From an uncultured Lachnospiraceae bacterium (GTDB taxonomy: Bacteria > Bacillota > Clostridia > Lachnospirales > Lachnospiraceae), in contig URQQ01000024.1 in NCBI GenBank assembly GCA_900549995.1, positions 1-63,131 of the forward strand: a stretch of 63,131 nt of DNA, read 5' to 3'. Every line of letters starts with the position of its first letter. Position 1 is the first letter of the stretch. Below, piece after piece: positions 22,902-31,901 of this stretch. The translations under genes and the position numbers were made by a program. The notes under the pieces were generated by a model, which saw only the letters and a program-made list of their open reading frames with translations, did no database searches and was not told where the DNA came from.

Positions 22902-24118
22902 TGGAATTCTGTCATGAAAAGGCATCGAGGAATTTCTTTATATCATCGGTTTTCTGTGCGGTACTTGGCATAATGTTTCTGGCGGCAGTTTATTTAACAG
23001 TAAGGGATGCAGCGGGGCAGATGTCACTCAGGCAGGCGGAGATGACGGTATCCTATCTTCTGGAACAGGGGATTGATCCGGTGACCGCAGCCGGAGCTGT
23101 CGCAAATGCAGAAATTACGCGAGAAGGGGAAGCGTTGGTGAGGAAAGCTGGCTTTTCTGAAAGTCAGTACCTTCCGGCGATATCCGGCCTCCAAAGTAAG
23201 GCAGTAAGAATCGTTGTTATGGGTGCAGCAGTTTTCGCAATCCTGATTGTAGGAGGAACCATCTTCTTCCTGGAGAGGAGGGAACGGCTGTACCGGCGGG
23301 CATTTGAGACTGTGAGAGGATTTCTGGCCGGCGACTATACCGCTCACCTGCCGAGACTTTCCGAGGGAAGCATGTACCGGATGTTTGGGGAGATCGATAA
23401 ACTCGCGAACATACTGCAGTCACAGGCGGAGACAGAACATAAGGCGAAAGAATTTCTGAAAGATACCATTTCAGATATTTCCCACCAGTTAAAGACGCCG
23501 CTTTCCGCACTTCGAATGTATAATGAGATTATTTCCGAGGAACCGCAGAATGGGGAAATGGTACTGGAATTTTCTGAGAAAACAGATACGGCCCTTGAGC
23601 GCATGGAACAACTGATCGGAATGATGTTGAAAATCACCCGGCTGGATGCAGGAAGTATTGTGTTTGAAAGAGATCATTATCCGGTCAGCGAAGTGGTGGA
23701 AAAAGCTGTGCAGAATCTGAGAACCCGTGCCCAAAATGAGGGGAAGACTATAAAAATCACGGGCGGGGAAGAGACAGTGTACTGTGATCTGCAGTGGACA
23801 AGTGAGGCAATAGGCAATCTTGTGAAAAATGCATTGGATCATACGGATGACGGTGGCCAAATTGCCATCAGCTGGTGTGAGTCTCCGGGAATGCTGAGGA
23901 TTTATGTAGCGGATGACGGCAGCGGAATCTGCCCGGAAGATTATCACCATATCTTCAAACGTTTTTACCGGAGTAAAAATTCTCTGGATACCCAGGGGAT
24001 TGGGCTTGGCCTGCCGCTGGCAAAGTCAGTGACAGAAGGGCAGGGCGGAATGATAACTGTCAGCAGTGTGAAGGGAGAAGGTACGGAATTTACCATATCT
24101 TTCATCACTTCGGAGTAA
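22901..24118 (+). CDS. membrane sensor histidine kinase
   Basis: This 405-residue kinase has two transmembrane segments (about 12-34 and 100-122) around a short extracellular loop of roughly 65 residues, a HAMP-like linker, an H-box (ISDISHQLKTPLSALRMY), N-box (IGNLVKNALDHTD), and G-boxes (DDGSGIC, GIGLGLPLAKS). ATG 22901 follows GGAAGGGGG by 8 bases; the GTG 18 bases upstream is less likely. It should phosphorylate the regulator encoded directly before it. The small sensor loop suggests that the ABC permease downstream may help detect the signal, as in other two-component/ABC modules. Confidence 0.93.
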   Translation: MEFCHEKASRNFFISSVFCAVLGIMFLAAVYLTVRDAAGQMSLRQAEMTVSYLLEQGIDPVTAAGAVANAEITREGEALVRKAGFSESQYLPAISGLQSKAVRIVVMGAAVFAILIVGGTIFFLERRERLYRRAFETVRGFLAGDYTAHLPRLSEGSMYRMFGEIDKLANILQSQAETEHKAKEFLKDTISDISHQLKTPLSALRMYNEIISEEPQNGEMVLEFSEKTDTALERMEQLIGMMLKITRLDAGSIVFERDHYPVSEVVEKAVQNLRTRAQNEGKTIKITGGEETVYCDLQWTSEAIGNLVKNALDHTDDGGQIAISWCESPGMLRIYVADDGSGICPEDYHHIFKRFYRSKNSLDTQGIGLGLPLAKSVTEGQGGMITVSSVKGEGTEFTISFITSE

Positions 24119-24204
24119 ATTTGAAAGGTGACAAAACTGTAAGCTCAGATTCATCCGAATGTAAGCCTGACCTGATATCCTTCATTGTTATAAGGAGGTG
24201 CGGT

Positions 24205-24888
24205 ATGAAAATATTAAATGTAGAGAATTTAAGTAAAACATATGGCAGAGGTGAAAATCAGGTACATGCGCTGAAAAACGTGTCATTTTCTATGGAAAAA
24301 GGAGAATTTGCGGCAGTTGTCGGAGAGAGTGGTTCAGGGAAGAGTACACTGCTTAATTGTATCGGAGGTCTGGATACACCAACGGAAGGGAAAGTATGGA
24401 TTGACCGGGAGGATATTTTCTCAATGAGGGAACAGGAACGGACGATCTTTCGGAGAAAAAATATTGGGTTTGTCTTCCAGTCCTTTCAGCTGATTACAGA
24501 GCTTACGGTAGAACAAAATATTGTATTTCCGCTGCTTTTAGATGATCAGAAACCAAAGAAAAAGGAAGTGGAGGAGATTATTAAGATCCTTAGGCTGACA
24601 GAACGCCGGGACCATCTTCCGGGACAGCTCTCGGGCGGCCAGCAGCAGAGAGTCGCGATCGGAAGGGCACTCATTACGAAACCGACACTGATTCTGGCGG
24701 ACGAGCCGACCGGAAATCTGGATTCGAAAAGCAGCCGGGACGTGATGGATCTTCTGACAGAGGCATCCAGGCGGTTCCAGCAGACAATTCTAATGATTAC
24801 CCACAATAGGAATCTCACATCCTCCGTAGACCGTGTACTGCGCGTGACGGATGGGGTACTGACTGATCTGGGAGGGAAGAGAGAATGA
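24205..24888 (+). CDS. MacB/LolD-type ABC ATPase
   Basis: This 227-residue ATPase has LNVENLSKTYGRGENQVHAL, Walker A GESGSGKST, signature LSGGQQQRVAIGRA and DEPTGNLDSK. It belongs to the family that powers FtsX-type permeases. AAGGAGGTG lies five bases before ATG 24205, so the longer reading from 24121 is rejected. It overlaps the permease start by 4 bases and sits 86 bases after the kinase gene, so all four genes probably share regulation. Confidence 0.94.
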   Translation: MKILNVENLSKTYGRGENQVHALKNVSFSMEKGEFAAVVGESGSGKSTLLNCIGGLDTPTEGKVWIDREDIFSMREQERTIFRRKNIGFVFQSFQLITELTVEQNIVFPLLLDDQKPKKKEVEEIIKILRLTERRDHLPGQLSGGQQQRVAIGRALITKPTLILADEPTGNLDSKSSRDVMDLLTEASRRFQQTILMITHNRNLTSSVDRVLRVTDGVLTDLGGKRE

Positions 24889-27242
24889 AAAGTTATCTGG
24901 ATCTGATCCCGATTGCAGCAAAAGTCCACAAGAAACAGAGCCGCATGACACGGATCTGTATTATTCTTGCAGTTTCTCTTGTCACAACGATCTTTGGAAT
25001 GGCGGACATGGAGATGCGTTCTCAGAAACTTCAGTCGATCCGAAAGAATGGCAACTGGCATATGGCCATTAAAAATATAAGCGAGGAGGATGAAGCACTG
25101 ATTGCCGCAAGGCCGGATGTGGAAGCAGCTTCCAGGTACGACGCTCTGAATTACCGCCTGAAAGATGCCTATTATCTGAATTCCTATAATACGGTGATCT
25201 GCGGGATGGATCCGGAATTTTTAACGGGTATCATGACTGCAGTTCCGGTTACGGAAGGGGAATTTCCCTCCAAAGAGCAGGAGGTGGCACTGACGAAAAC
25301 TGCAAAGACGGTTCTTTCTGTAAATATCGGGGATACTGTATATCTCGATACACCCTCCGGGGTGCGGCTTCCATTTACAGTAACCGGATTTGTGGAAAAT
25401 ACATCGATGATGCTGACGAAAGATGCCGTTGGTATGATGACTTCTGTGCAGACACTTCAGGAGATCCGTAAAACAGCAGGTCAGGCACAGGGGGATTATG
25501 ACCACGCATACTATGTGCGCCTCGTTGAGAATATGCGGATGAAACAGACCATTCAGGACATCAAAGAGCAGTATCATCTGGCGGATGAAGATGTTGGACT
25601 AAATGTAGAGCTTCTGGGGAGTCTCGGGCAAAGCGATGATTCTTATATGCAGTCACTTTATCTTACGGCGACGGTGCTGTTTCTGATTGTATTGGCAGCA
25701 GGGATACTGATGATAGCAAGCAGCCTGAACAGTAATGTGTCGCAGAGAGTAGAATTTTTCGGGATGATGCGCTGTCTTGGAGCATCCAGAAAACAAATCA
25801 TCCGTTTTGTGCGTCTGGAGGCATTGCAATGGTGTAAGACAGCGGTCCCGATCGGACTTCTGATTGGGGTGGTCGTTGTCTGGGGACTTTGTGCAGTGCT
25901 TCGGTTCTTAAGTCCGGGATTGTTTCAGGAAATGCCAGTGTTTGATGTAAGTTATATCAGTCTGGTCTGCGGGATTCTGGCTGGAGGGCTGACAGTGCTT
26001 CTCGCGGCACAGTCACCGGCAAAGCGGGCGGCAAAAGTATCTCCTCTCGCCGCAGTGTCAGGGGCGGCGTCTGTATTTCCTGCGAAAAAGGCGGCAAATA
26101 CAAGGTGGTTCAAAGTAAATACGGCGCTGGGAATCTCCCACGCAAGGTCAGGGAAGAAGAATTACCTGCTGATGACAGGATCCTTTGCGCTGAGCATTGT
26201 TCTTTTTCTGACATTTTCCGTAGCAATTGATTTCATGCATCATGCCATCAGACCATTACAGCCATATACACCGGATTTGTCCGTTGTGAGTAACGACCAG
26301 ACATGTTCCATCGACAAATCTAAGCTGAAAGAGTTTCAGGATAATCCGGCAGTCAAGAGGGTCTATGGCAGGATGTTCGCTTTCCAGCTGCCTGCCAGAA
26401 CCAGAGGAAAGGAGTTTACAGCTAATCTGATTTCTTATGAGGAACATCAGTTTGGATGGGCCAGGGATTCTCTTCTGGAAGGTTCGGTCACAGATGCACA
26501 AAAGAACAAAGATACAGTTCTGGTCGTTTCACAATCTGGCAAAGAGGGGAAAGTGGGCAGCCAGATCATGCTCAACATTGGCGGTACTGAAAAAGAAGTT
26601 GAGGTTTCTGGGATACTGAAAAGCAGTCCGTTCGATGGGGAGGCAGGTTCAGAAGTTTTGATCTGTTCGGAAGATACATTCAGGGAACTTACCGGAGAAC
26701 AGGGATATACAATTCTCGATCTTCAGCTTCGCAAACAGGCTTCGGACAGTGACGTAGATGCGATGCGCAAGCTGGCAGGAGAGGGGGTCATATTCTCTGA
26801 CCAGAGAAGTAAAAACGCAGAGGCCAGGGGTGCTTATCTGTCATTTGCATTATTTCTCTATGGATTCCTTGCGGTCATCGTCTTGATTACCATATTTAAC
26901 ATTGTGAACAGCGTTGCGATGAGTGTGTCGGCAAGGATGAAACAGTATGGGGCGATGCGTGCGATCGGAATGAGCGATGCCCAGCTTGTGAAAATGATTA
27001 TGGCGGAGGCTCTCACCTATGCCGTATCCGGAAGTGTGGCCGGCTGTATTCTTGGAATTCCGTTAAACAAATTCCTGTTCAAGATGATGGTGGCCTCAAG
27101 GTGGGGGGATTCATGGACGGTTCCGGTAATAGAGATGACGGTCATTATCGGTCTTGTCATTGCAACTTCTGTGATAGCGGTCTATGGCCCGACAAGAAAA
27201 ATCCATGAGATGTCGATCACCAGAACCATCAATGCCCAGTAA
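24885..27242 (+). CDS. FtsX-type ABC permease
   Basis: This 785-residue permease has an N-terminal membrane helix, a large extracellular MacB-like domain (about 50-250), three helices forming a first FtsX domain (about 255-385), a second extracellular domain and a final FtsX domain (about 640-780, with VNSVAMSVSARMKQYGAMRA). The conserved GMMRCLGASRKQ and GAMRAIGMSD segments contact the ATPase. The large size and the two-component partner suggest export of, or defence against, a peptide or cell-envelope-active compound. A strong terminator follows. Confidence 0.92.
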   Translation: MKSYLDLIPIAAKVHKKQSRMTRICIILAVSLVTTIFGMADMEMRSQKLQSIRKNGNWHMAIKNISEEDEALIAARPDVEAASRYDALNYRLKDAYYLNSYNTVICGMDPEFLTGIMTAVPVTEGEFPSKEQEVALTKTAKTVLSVNIGDTVYLDTPSGVRLPFTVTGFVENTSMMLTKDAVGMMTSVQTLQEIRKTAGQAQGDYDHAYYVRLVENMRMKQTIQDIKEQYHLADEDVGLNVELLGSLGQSDDSYMQSLYLTATVLFLIVLAAGILMIASSLNSNVSQRVEFFGMMRCLGASRKQIIRFVRLEALQWCKTAVPIGLLIGVVVVWGLCAVLRFLSPGLFQEMPVFDVSYISLVCGILAGGLTVLLAAQSPAKRAAKVSPLAAVSGAASVFPAKKAANTRWFKVNTALGISHARSGKKNYLLMTGSFALSIVLFLTFSVAIDFMHHAIRPLQPYTPDLSVVSNDQTCSIDKSKLKEFQDNPAVKRVYGRMFAFQLPARTRGKEFTANLISYEEHQFGWARDSLLEGSVTDAQKNKDTVLVVSQSGKEGKVGSQIMLNIGGTEKEVEVSGILKSSPFDGEAGSEVLICSEDTFRELTGEQGYTILDLQLRKQASDSDVDAMRKLAGEGVIFSDQRSKNAEARGAYLSFALFLYGFLAVIVLITIFNIVNSVAMSVSARMKQYGAMRAIGMSDAQLVKMIMAEALTYAVSGSVAGCILGIPLNKFLFKMMVASRWGDSWTVPVIEMTVIIGLVIATSVIAVYGPTRKIHEMSITRTINAQ

Positions 27243-27263
27243 AAACGATGGATAAACATGTTA

Positions 27264-27294
27264 AAGTAACCGCTTTGAGGGCGGTTACTTTTTA
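27264..27294 (+). terminator. intrinsic terminator after ABC permease
   Basis: AGTAACCGC (27266-27274) pairs perfectly with GCGGTTACT (27282-27290) around a 7-base loop, followed by a T-run. Two more A-T pairs extend the stem. This ends the two-component/ABC operon. Confidence 0.88.
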
Positions 27295-27712
27295 TAATGG
27301 AGATTGGAAAACAGTTAAAACAAATGCTGAAAAACCTTAAGGAAAGAAAGATTCTGGCGGTGGGCATCTGCAGGATATGTTAAAAAAGATGATTGACAGA
27401 CGGTAGAACTTTGTGATATATATTAAACACAAGGTAGTCTATACTAACCAAAATGAGATTACGAATGTTGAAAAGGCAGAGGTGTTTTCCTGTGGCTCAG
27501 AAAAATCAAAATGCCTCACCTTGCAGCGGCGGAAGAGTTTCGCTTTTAAAGCAGAGCTCTTTTTTAAAGCCCTTGAGTTAGCCGGGTCTAACAAAAGATG
27601 GAAGGCTATTTACAATCCTATCAGTGATGTTTCATCCATAAGGCAGACACGGGAGGGGATGAAAAGGGGATTCAAAAGGCAACAGCAGTAAGAGAAAGGA
27701 AAGGGAATAACA
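27295..27712 (+). other. intergenic region with promoter and two candidate metalloregulator boxes
   Basis: TTGACA (27393-27398) with an 18-base spacer to TATATA (27417-27422) is a plausible promoter. Downstream lie GGTAGTCTATACTAACC (27433-27449, with TAGT/ACTA symmetry) and GTTAGCCGGGTCTAAC (27577-27592, with GTTAG/CTAAC arms). Both recall the TTAGG/CCTAA-type boxes of DtxR-family metal repressors. An open frame at 27413-27691 has no ribosome binding site and no family likeness, so I do not call it. The leader before the YbaN gene is about 280 bases. Confidence 0.4.
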
Positions 27713-28123
27713 ATGAAAAAGAATCCATTTAAAGTATTGTGGCTGATCGGAGGTTTTTTATGTCTTGGACTTGGTACTATAGGTGTGGTGCTGCCGATCC
27801 TTCCGACCGTTCCGTTTTATATGGCAACTGTTTTTTGCTTTGCCCAAAGTTCCAGGAGGCTCCATGACTGGTTCCTTGGAACTCGTCTTTATAAACGTCA
27901 CCTGGAGAGCTTTGTCAGTCAGAAGGCGATGACGCTTAAGACGAAATTCTCTATCGTGGGGACGGTGACGGTCGTGATGGCGGTTGGATTCCTTATGATG
28001 AGTAAGGTACCGGTGGGAAGAATCTGTCTCGGGGTCGTGTGGGTATGCCATGTGCTGTATTTCTTCCTGCGTGTGAAGACATTGAAGACAGATCCCCCTG
28101 AAATAGAGCTTCAGGGGGAGTAA
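27713..28123 (+). CDS. YbaN/DUF454 family membrane protein
   Basis: This 136-residue protein matches YbaN/DUF454: an N-terminal helix followed by LGTIGVVLPILPTVPFYMAT, the conserved FAQSSRRLHDWFLG and LYKRHLE segment, and two C-terminal helices. It is an inner membrane protein of unknown function. GAAAGG precedes the ATG. In related genomes such genes lie near iron- or haem-linked loci, which fits the metal-box-like sequences upstream, but that link is inference. The next small gene starts 6 bases later. Confidence 0.9.
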   Translation: MKKNPFKVLWLIGGFLCLGLGTIGVVLPILPTVPFYMATVFCFAQSSRRLHDWFLGTRLYKRHLESFVSQKAMTLKTKFSIVGTVTVVMAVGFLMMSKVPVGRICLGVVWVCHVLYFFLRVKTLKTDPPEIELQGE

Positions 28124-28129
28124 TGCCAG

Positions 28130-28279
28130 ATGAATAAGACGGAGAAGAAACGACAAAAAGAGCAAAAAGTGGTGTATGAGATGATCGCACTCTACTGCCG
28201 TAAAAATCATCCGGGGCTTGTGGTGTGGCATTTAGTGTCAGGCATAGTTGAAAAGAAAAGTAAAGGAAATAACCGATGA
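28130..28279 (+). pseudogene. truncated YgbA_NO-like mini-gene
   Basis: This 49-codon open frame begins MNKTEKKRQKEQKVVYEMIA and continues with LYCRKNHPG, which is the N-terminal signature of the YgbA_NO (nitrous oxide-stimulated promoter) family. Full-length members are about 100 residues and carry a Cys-rich second half. Here the family likeness stops after residue 29, and the tail (LVVWHLVSGIVEKKSKGNNR) is unrelated, so a deletion or frameshift probably removed the Cys motifs. The stop overlaps the next ATG (ATGA), so it may survive as a coupling peptide for the ABC exporter. Confidence 0.55.
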
Positions 28280-30012
28280 TTAAAATGAGACTTGTGAGGC
28301 TTCTGTCTCACGCAAAAAAATATATTGTATATAACATTGTGTGGCAGTGGATTGCTCTGCTTGCACAGATGGCAGCAGTATTTTCGATAGCCGGATTTTT
28401 GGAGAAGGTATTTTTTATGGCGGCAGATACGATGGATATCCGCAATACAGTTGTTATTTTGATCCTCGCAGTTGGTGTACGGTTTATCTGTGACCGGATG
28501 GCTTCGAAAGCTTCTTATGAGGCGAGTGTGGATGTAAAGCGGATATTGAGGGAGAAGATTTATGAGAAACTGTTAAGACTTGGGGCATCTTACCGTGAGA
28601 AAGTAACAACTTCGGAAGTGGTGCAGATGAGTGCGGAAGGGGTAGAACAGCTGGAGATTTATTTCGGTAAATATCTTCCACAGCTTTTCTACAGTCTTCT
28701 GGCGCCGCTGACACTCTTTTTAGTTCTTGCAACGGTGAATCTGAAAGCAAGTGTGGTTCTTCTTCTATGTGTACCGCTGATTCCGCTTTCTATTGTGGCG
28801 GTTCAGAAGATTGCGAAGAAGCTTTTGCGTAATTACTGGGGATTGTATACCGGGCTTGGGGATAGCTTTCTTGAGAATCTGCAGGGACTGACAACATTAA
28901 AGATTTATCAGGCAGATCAGGTGAAAGTGGATGAGATGGATGTGGAGGCTCAGAAGTTTCGGAAGATTACAATGAAAGTGCTGACGATGCAGCTGAATTC
29001 CACCAGCGTTATGGATATTGTAGCTTACGGGGGTGCGGCCATCGGAATGATCACTGCGGCCGGAGAGTTTTTAAAAGGCAATCTGAGTTTTGCAGGAACG
29101 CTTACGATTCTTTTACTGGCATCGGAATTCTTTATTCCGCTCCGCCTGCTGGGGTCGTTCTTCCATATCGCGATGAACGGGATGGCAGCCAGTGATAAGA
29201 TTTTCGGTCTTCTGGATCTTGAGGAACCCCAATCAGGGGAGGAAGAACTCTCAGGGGAGTCTCTTGATATCTGTCTGTCAGATGTGAGGTTCTCCTACGA
29301 AGAGGAACGGGAGATTCTAAAAGGAATCAACCTCACCTGCCCGGAGGGAAGCTTTGTATCATTAGTCGGAGAATCGGGCTGTGGGAAGAGTACAATCGCA
29401 GGACTTCTGGCAGGAAAGAACCGGGGACATCTGGGAGAGATTACCATCGGCGGGACACCCATTTCCAAGGTCAGGGAGTCGGATCTGATGCGCCATGTGA
29501 CGTTGGTCCGCCACAACAGCTATCTGTTCAAAGGAACGGTAGAGGAGAACTTGAGGATGGCGAAACCAGATGCCACCAGAGAAGAGATGAAAGAGGTTCT
29601 AAAGAAGGTGAATCTGCTGTCATTTTTAAATACACAGCAGGGGCTTAAGACAAAGCTTCTGGAAAAAGCCGGCAATTTTTCCGGAGGACAGTGTCAGAGA
29701 CTGGCGCTTGCCAGGGCGATTCTGCATGATACGGAGGTATATATATTCGATGAGGCAACTTCGAATATCGATGCAGAAAGTGAAGAGCTGATCATGGAAG
29801 TGATCCATGAACTTGCAAAGAGAAAGACGGTGCTTCTTATCTCACACAGACTCTTAAATGTCACGGATTCGGACTGTATCTATCTGCTGGATCAAGGTGA
29901 GATAAAAGAATACGGTACTCACGAGGAATTGATGAAAAGGAATGGGAAATATCACCATTTGTTTGAAACCCAGCATAGTCTGGAAACATACGGAAGGGCG
30001 GTGGAAGCATGA
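28276..30012 (+). CDS. CydD-like ABC exporter half
   Basis: This 578-residue half-transporter has an N-terminal six-helix ABC exporter membrane domain (1-310) and an ATPase domain with Walker A GESGCGKST, an altered signature FSGGQCQRLALARA and DEATSNID. The segment LLLASEFFIPLRLLGSFFHI is typical of CydD, the cysteine/glutathione exporter subunit. It overlaps the next exporter gene by 4 bases, so the two make a heterodimer. Whether it exports thiols, haem or something else cannot be told from sequence; no cytochrome bd genes are here. The neighbouring YbaN gene hints at redox or metal physiology. Confidence 0.85.
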   Translation: MIKMRLVRLLSHAKKYIVYNIVWQWIALLAQMAAVFSIAGFLEKVFFMAADTMDIRNTVVILILAVGVRFICDRMASKASYEASVDVKRILREKIYEKLLRLGASYREKVTTSEVVQMSAEGVEQLEIYFGKYLPQLFYSLLAPLTLFLVLATVNLKASVVLLLCVPLIPLSIVAVQKIAKKLLRNYWGLYTGLGDSFLENLQGLTTLKIYQADQVKVDEMDVEAQKFRKITMKVLTMQLNSTSVMDIVAYGGAAIGMITAAGEFLKGNLSFAGTLTILLLASEFFIPLRLLGSFFHIAMNGMAASDKIFGLLDLEEPQSGEEELSGESLDICLSDVRFSYEEEREILKGINLTCPEGSFVSLVGESGCGKSTIAGLLAGKNRGHLGEITIGGTPISKVRESDLMRHVTLVRHNSYLFKGTVEENLRMAKPDATREEMKEVLKKVNLLSFLNTQQGLKTKLLEKAGNFSGGQCQRLALARAILHDTEVYIFDEATSNIDAESEELIMEVIHELAKRKTVLLISHRLLNVTDSDCIYLLDQGEIKEYGTHEELMKRNGKYHHLFETQHSLETYGRAVEA

Positions 30013-31739
30013 AAACAAAGACAGCAGGCAGGAGGAGCGCACTGGCAATTATGGGGCAGCTCATAGGACTCGTCCGTCCGCTTCTTCATATGATGCTGGC
30101 AGCTGTGATTCTTGGGACTGCCGGTTATCTGTGTGCGATCTTTCTGACGATTCTGGCAGGAGGAGTACTGGTGAAAGGATTATCCCGGGGAATCACTGGC
30201 ATCGCGGTATCCGTGCAAAACGGACTGTTTTTTAATGAATCCGTCAAAACATTGTTCATCGTGATGGCAGTCATCGCTGTTCTGAGAGGAATTCTTCATT
30301 ATGCAGAGCAATACTGCAATCATTTTATCGCATTTAAACTTCTGGCAATCATACGTCACAAGGTATTTGCGGCACTTCGGAGACTTTGCCCGGCGAAACT
30401 TGACGGGAGGGAGAAGGGGAACCTGATCTCCATTATCACAACGGATATTGAATTATTGGAAGTATTCTATGCTCATACAATCTCACCGATTGCGATTGCA
30501 TTTCTCACATCGCTTGTGATGGTATTTTTCATCGGAAGTTACCATATCGGTGCAGGAATCTTTGCGCTTTCAGCTTATATGGTTGTCGGAGTGCTGATTC
30601 CGTTGTGGAACGGAAGACGAGGCAGTGCCAGGGGAATGGAGTTCCGCACAAAATTCGGTGATCTGAACAGCTTTGTACTGGATTCCCTGAGAGGACTGGA
30701 TGAGACGATTCAGTACGGACAGGGGGAGAACCGGAAGGCGCAGATGGACGAACGGTCCAGAGAGCTGGGGGAAATGCAGAAAGACTTAAGCCGTATGGAA
30801 GGCTCTCAGAAGTCATTTACCAATCTGGCGATTCTGATCTGCTCTTTTGGAATGTTATTTATGATGCTTAAGCTGTATGAATACGGAGCAGTTGGTTTTG
30901 ACGGAGTATTAATCTGCACCATCGCTATGATGGGTTCTTTTGGGCCGGTAGTAGCACTGTCAAGCCTCTCCAATAATTTAAACCAGACATTGGCGAGCGG
31001 AGAACGTGTACTGGCGATTCTGGAAGAGGAACCTCTGGTGGAAGAGGTTGCAGATGACGGGACATCCATGTGGAATGGTGGAGAGAATTTTGCAGGGGCA
31101 GGCGCGGAACATGTGACATTTTCTTATGGGGAAGAGGAGATCTTAAAGGATTATTCTATTCAGGTGGAACCAGGGAAAATTATCGGAATCCACGGAGCCA
31201 GCGGATCCGGGAAGTCTACGCTTCTCAAACTCCTGATGCGCTTTTGGGATACCGGACAGGGGCAGGTTACAGTCTCGGGGAAAGATGTCCGTGAAATTCC
31301 GACCAGACGGCTCAGAGATACAGAATCTTATGTGACGCAGGAGACATATCTGTTCCATGATTCCATCGCCAATAATATTGCGGTGGGCAGACAGGGGGCG
31401 TCTTTTGGGGAAATTATCGAGGCGGCAAAAAAGGCATCCATCCATGATTTTATTATGACACTGCCCAATGGGTATGATACGAATGTGGGAGAGCTTGGAG
31501 AGACACTCTCTGGGGGCGAGCGGCAGAGAATCGGAATTGCAAGGGCATTTTTACATGATGCACCGTTCCTTTTGCTGGATGAACCGACAAGCAATCTGGA
31601 TTCTCTGAATGAGGGAGTGATCCTGAAGGCATTGAAAGAGGCCTGTGATAAGAAAACTGTGATCCTTGTGTCTCATAGGAAGTCTACGATGAATGTGGCG
31701 GATATGGTATATGCAATGGAAAATGGAAGAGAGTCGTGA
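30009..31739 (+). CDS. CydC-like ABC exporter half
   Basis: This 576-residue partner has a six-helix membrane domain and an ATPase domain with Walker A GASGSGKST, the standard signature LSGGERQRIGIARA, DEPTSNLDS and a switch histidine (LVSHRKST). Its catalytic site looks canonical, while its partner has the altered FSGGQC signature, so the heterodimer may have one main ATP site. The gene order (CydD-like then CydC-like) and the 4-base overlap are as in cydDC operons. It is followed by the strong hairpin at 31756-31784. Confidence 0.85.
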   Translation: MKTKTAGRRSALAIMGQLIGLVRPLLHMMLAAVILGTAGYLCAIFLTILAGGVLVKGLSRGITGIAVSVQNGLFFNESVKTLFIVMAVIAVLRGILHYAEQYCNHFIAFKLLAIIRHKVFAALRRLCPAKLDGREKGNLISIITTDIELLEVFYAHTISPIAIAFLTSLVMVFFIGSYHIGAGIFALSAYMVVGVLIPLWNGRRGSARGMEFRTKFGDLNSFVLDSLRGLDETIQYGQGENRKAQMDERSRELGEMQKDLSRMEGSQKSFTNLAILICSFGMLFMMLKLYEYGAVGFDGVLICTIAMMGSFGPVVALSSLSNNLNQTLASGERVLAILEEEPLVEEVADDGTSMWNGGENFAGAGAEHVTFSYGEEEILKDYSIQVEPGKIIGIHGASGSGKSTLLKLLMRFWDTGQGQVTVSGKDVREIPTRRLRDTESYVTQETYLFHDSIANNIAVGRQGASFGEIIEAAKKASIHDFIMTLPNGYDTNVGELGETLSGGERQRIGIARAFLHDAPFLLLDEPTSNLDSLNEGVILKALKEACDKKTVILVSHRKSTMNVADMVYAMENGRES

Positions 31740-31755
31740 GAATGGCTGCAACTGT

Positions 31756-31791
31756 GATTTGGCGCTAATCTATAGTGCCAAATCTTTTTTT
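31756..31791 (+). terminator. terminator of ABC exporter operon, doubling as MtlR-type operator
   Basis: GATTTGGCGCTA (31756-31767) pairs with TAGTGCCAAATC (31773-31784), including one G-U pair, around a 5-base loop, followed by seven Ts (31785-31791). This is a good intrinsic terminator. The same bases form an operator-like sequence, GGCGCTA, nine bases, GCCAAATC, which recurs upstream of the EIIA promoter (36931-36954) at the same distance from its -35 box. Confidence 0.85.
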
Positions 31792-31798
31792 CTATTTC

Positions 31799-31828
31799 TT
31801 GAAAATCTATCTTTGGGAAAGCTATAAT
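31799..31828 (+). promoter_or_regulatory. sigma-A promoter of first EIICB gene
   Basis: TTGAAA (31799-31804) and TATAAT (31823-31828) are separated by 18 bases. The operator-like repeat ends 14 bases before the -35 box, a place that suits an activator. A perfect 12-base palindrome, GATTGGCCAATC (31849-31860), follows in the leader and may be a second regulatory site. Confidence 0.75.
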
Positions 31829-31901
31829 GAATTCAGAAAACAGAGATTGATTGGCCAATCATACCTCATATTCAATTCAAATCTAAAGAGGTGTGAGATC
31901 A

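Noticed and set aside
27511..27549. MPHLAAAEEFRF, recalling the start of FeoA proteins
   Set aside because: Only 12 codons before a stop; too short to claim a FeoA remnant.
27413..27691. 92-codon open frame before the YbaN gene
   Set aside because: No ribosome binding site, no family likeness, and it begins inside the predicted -10 region.
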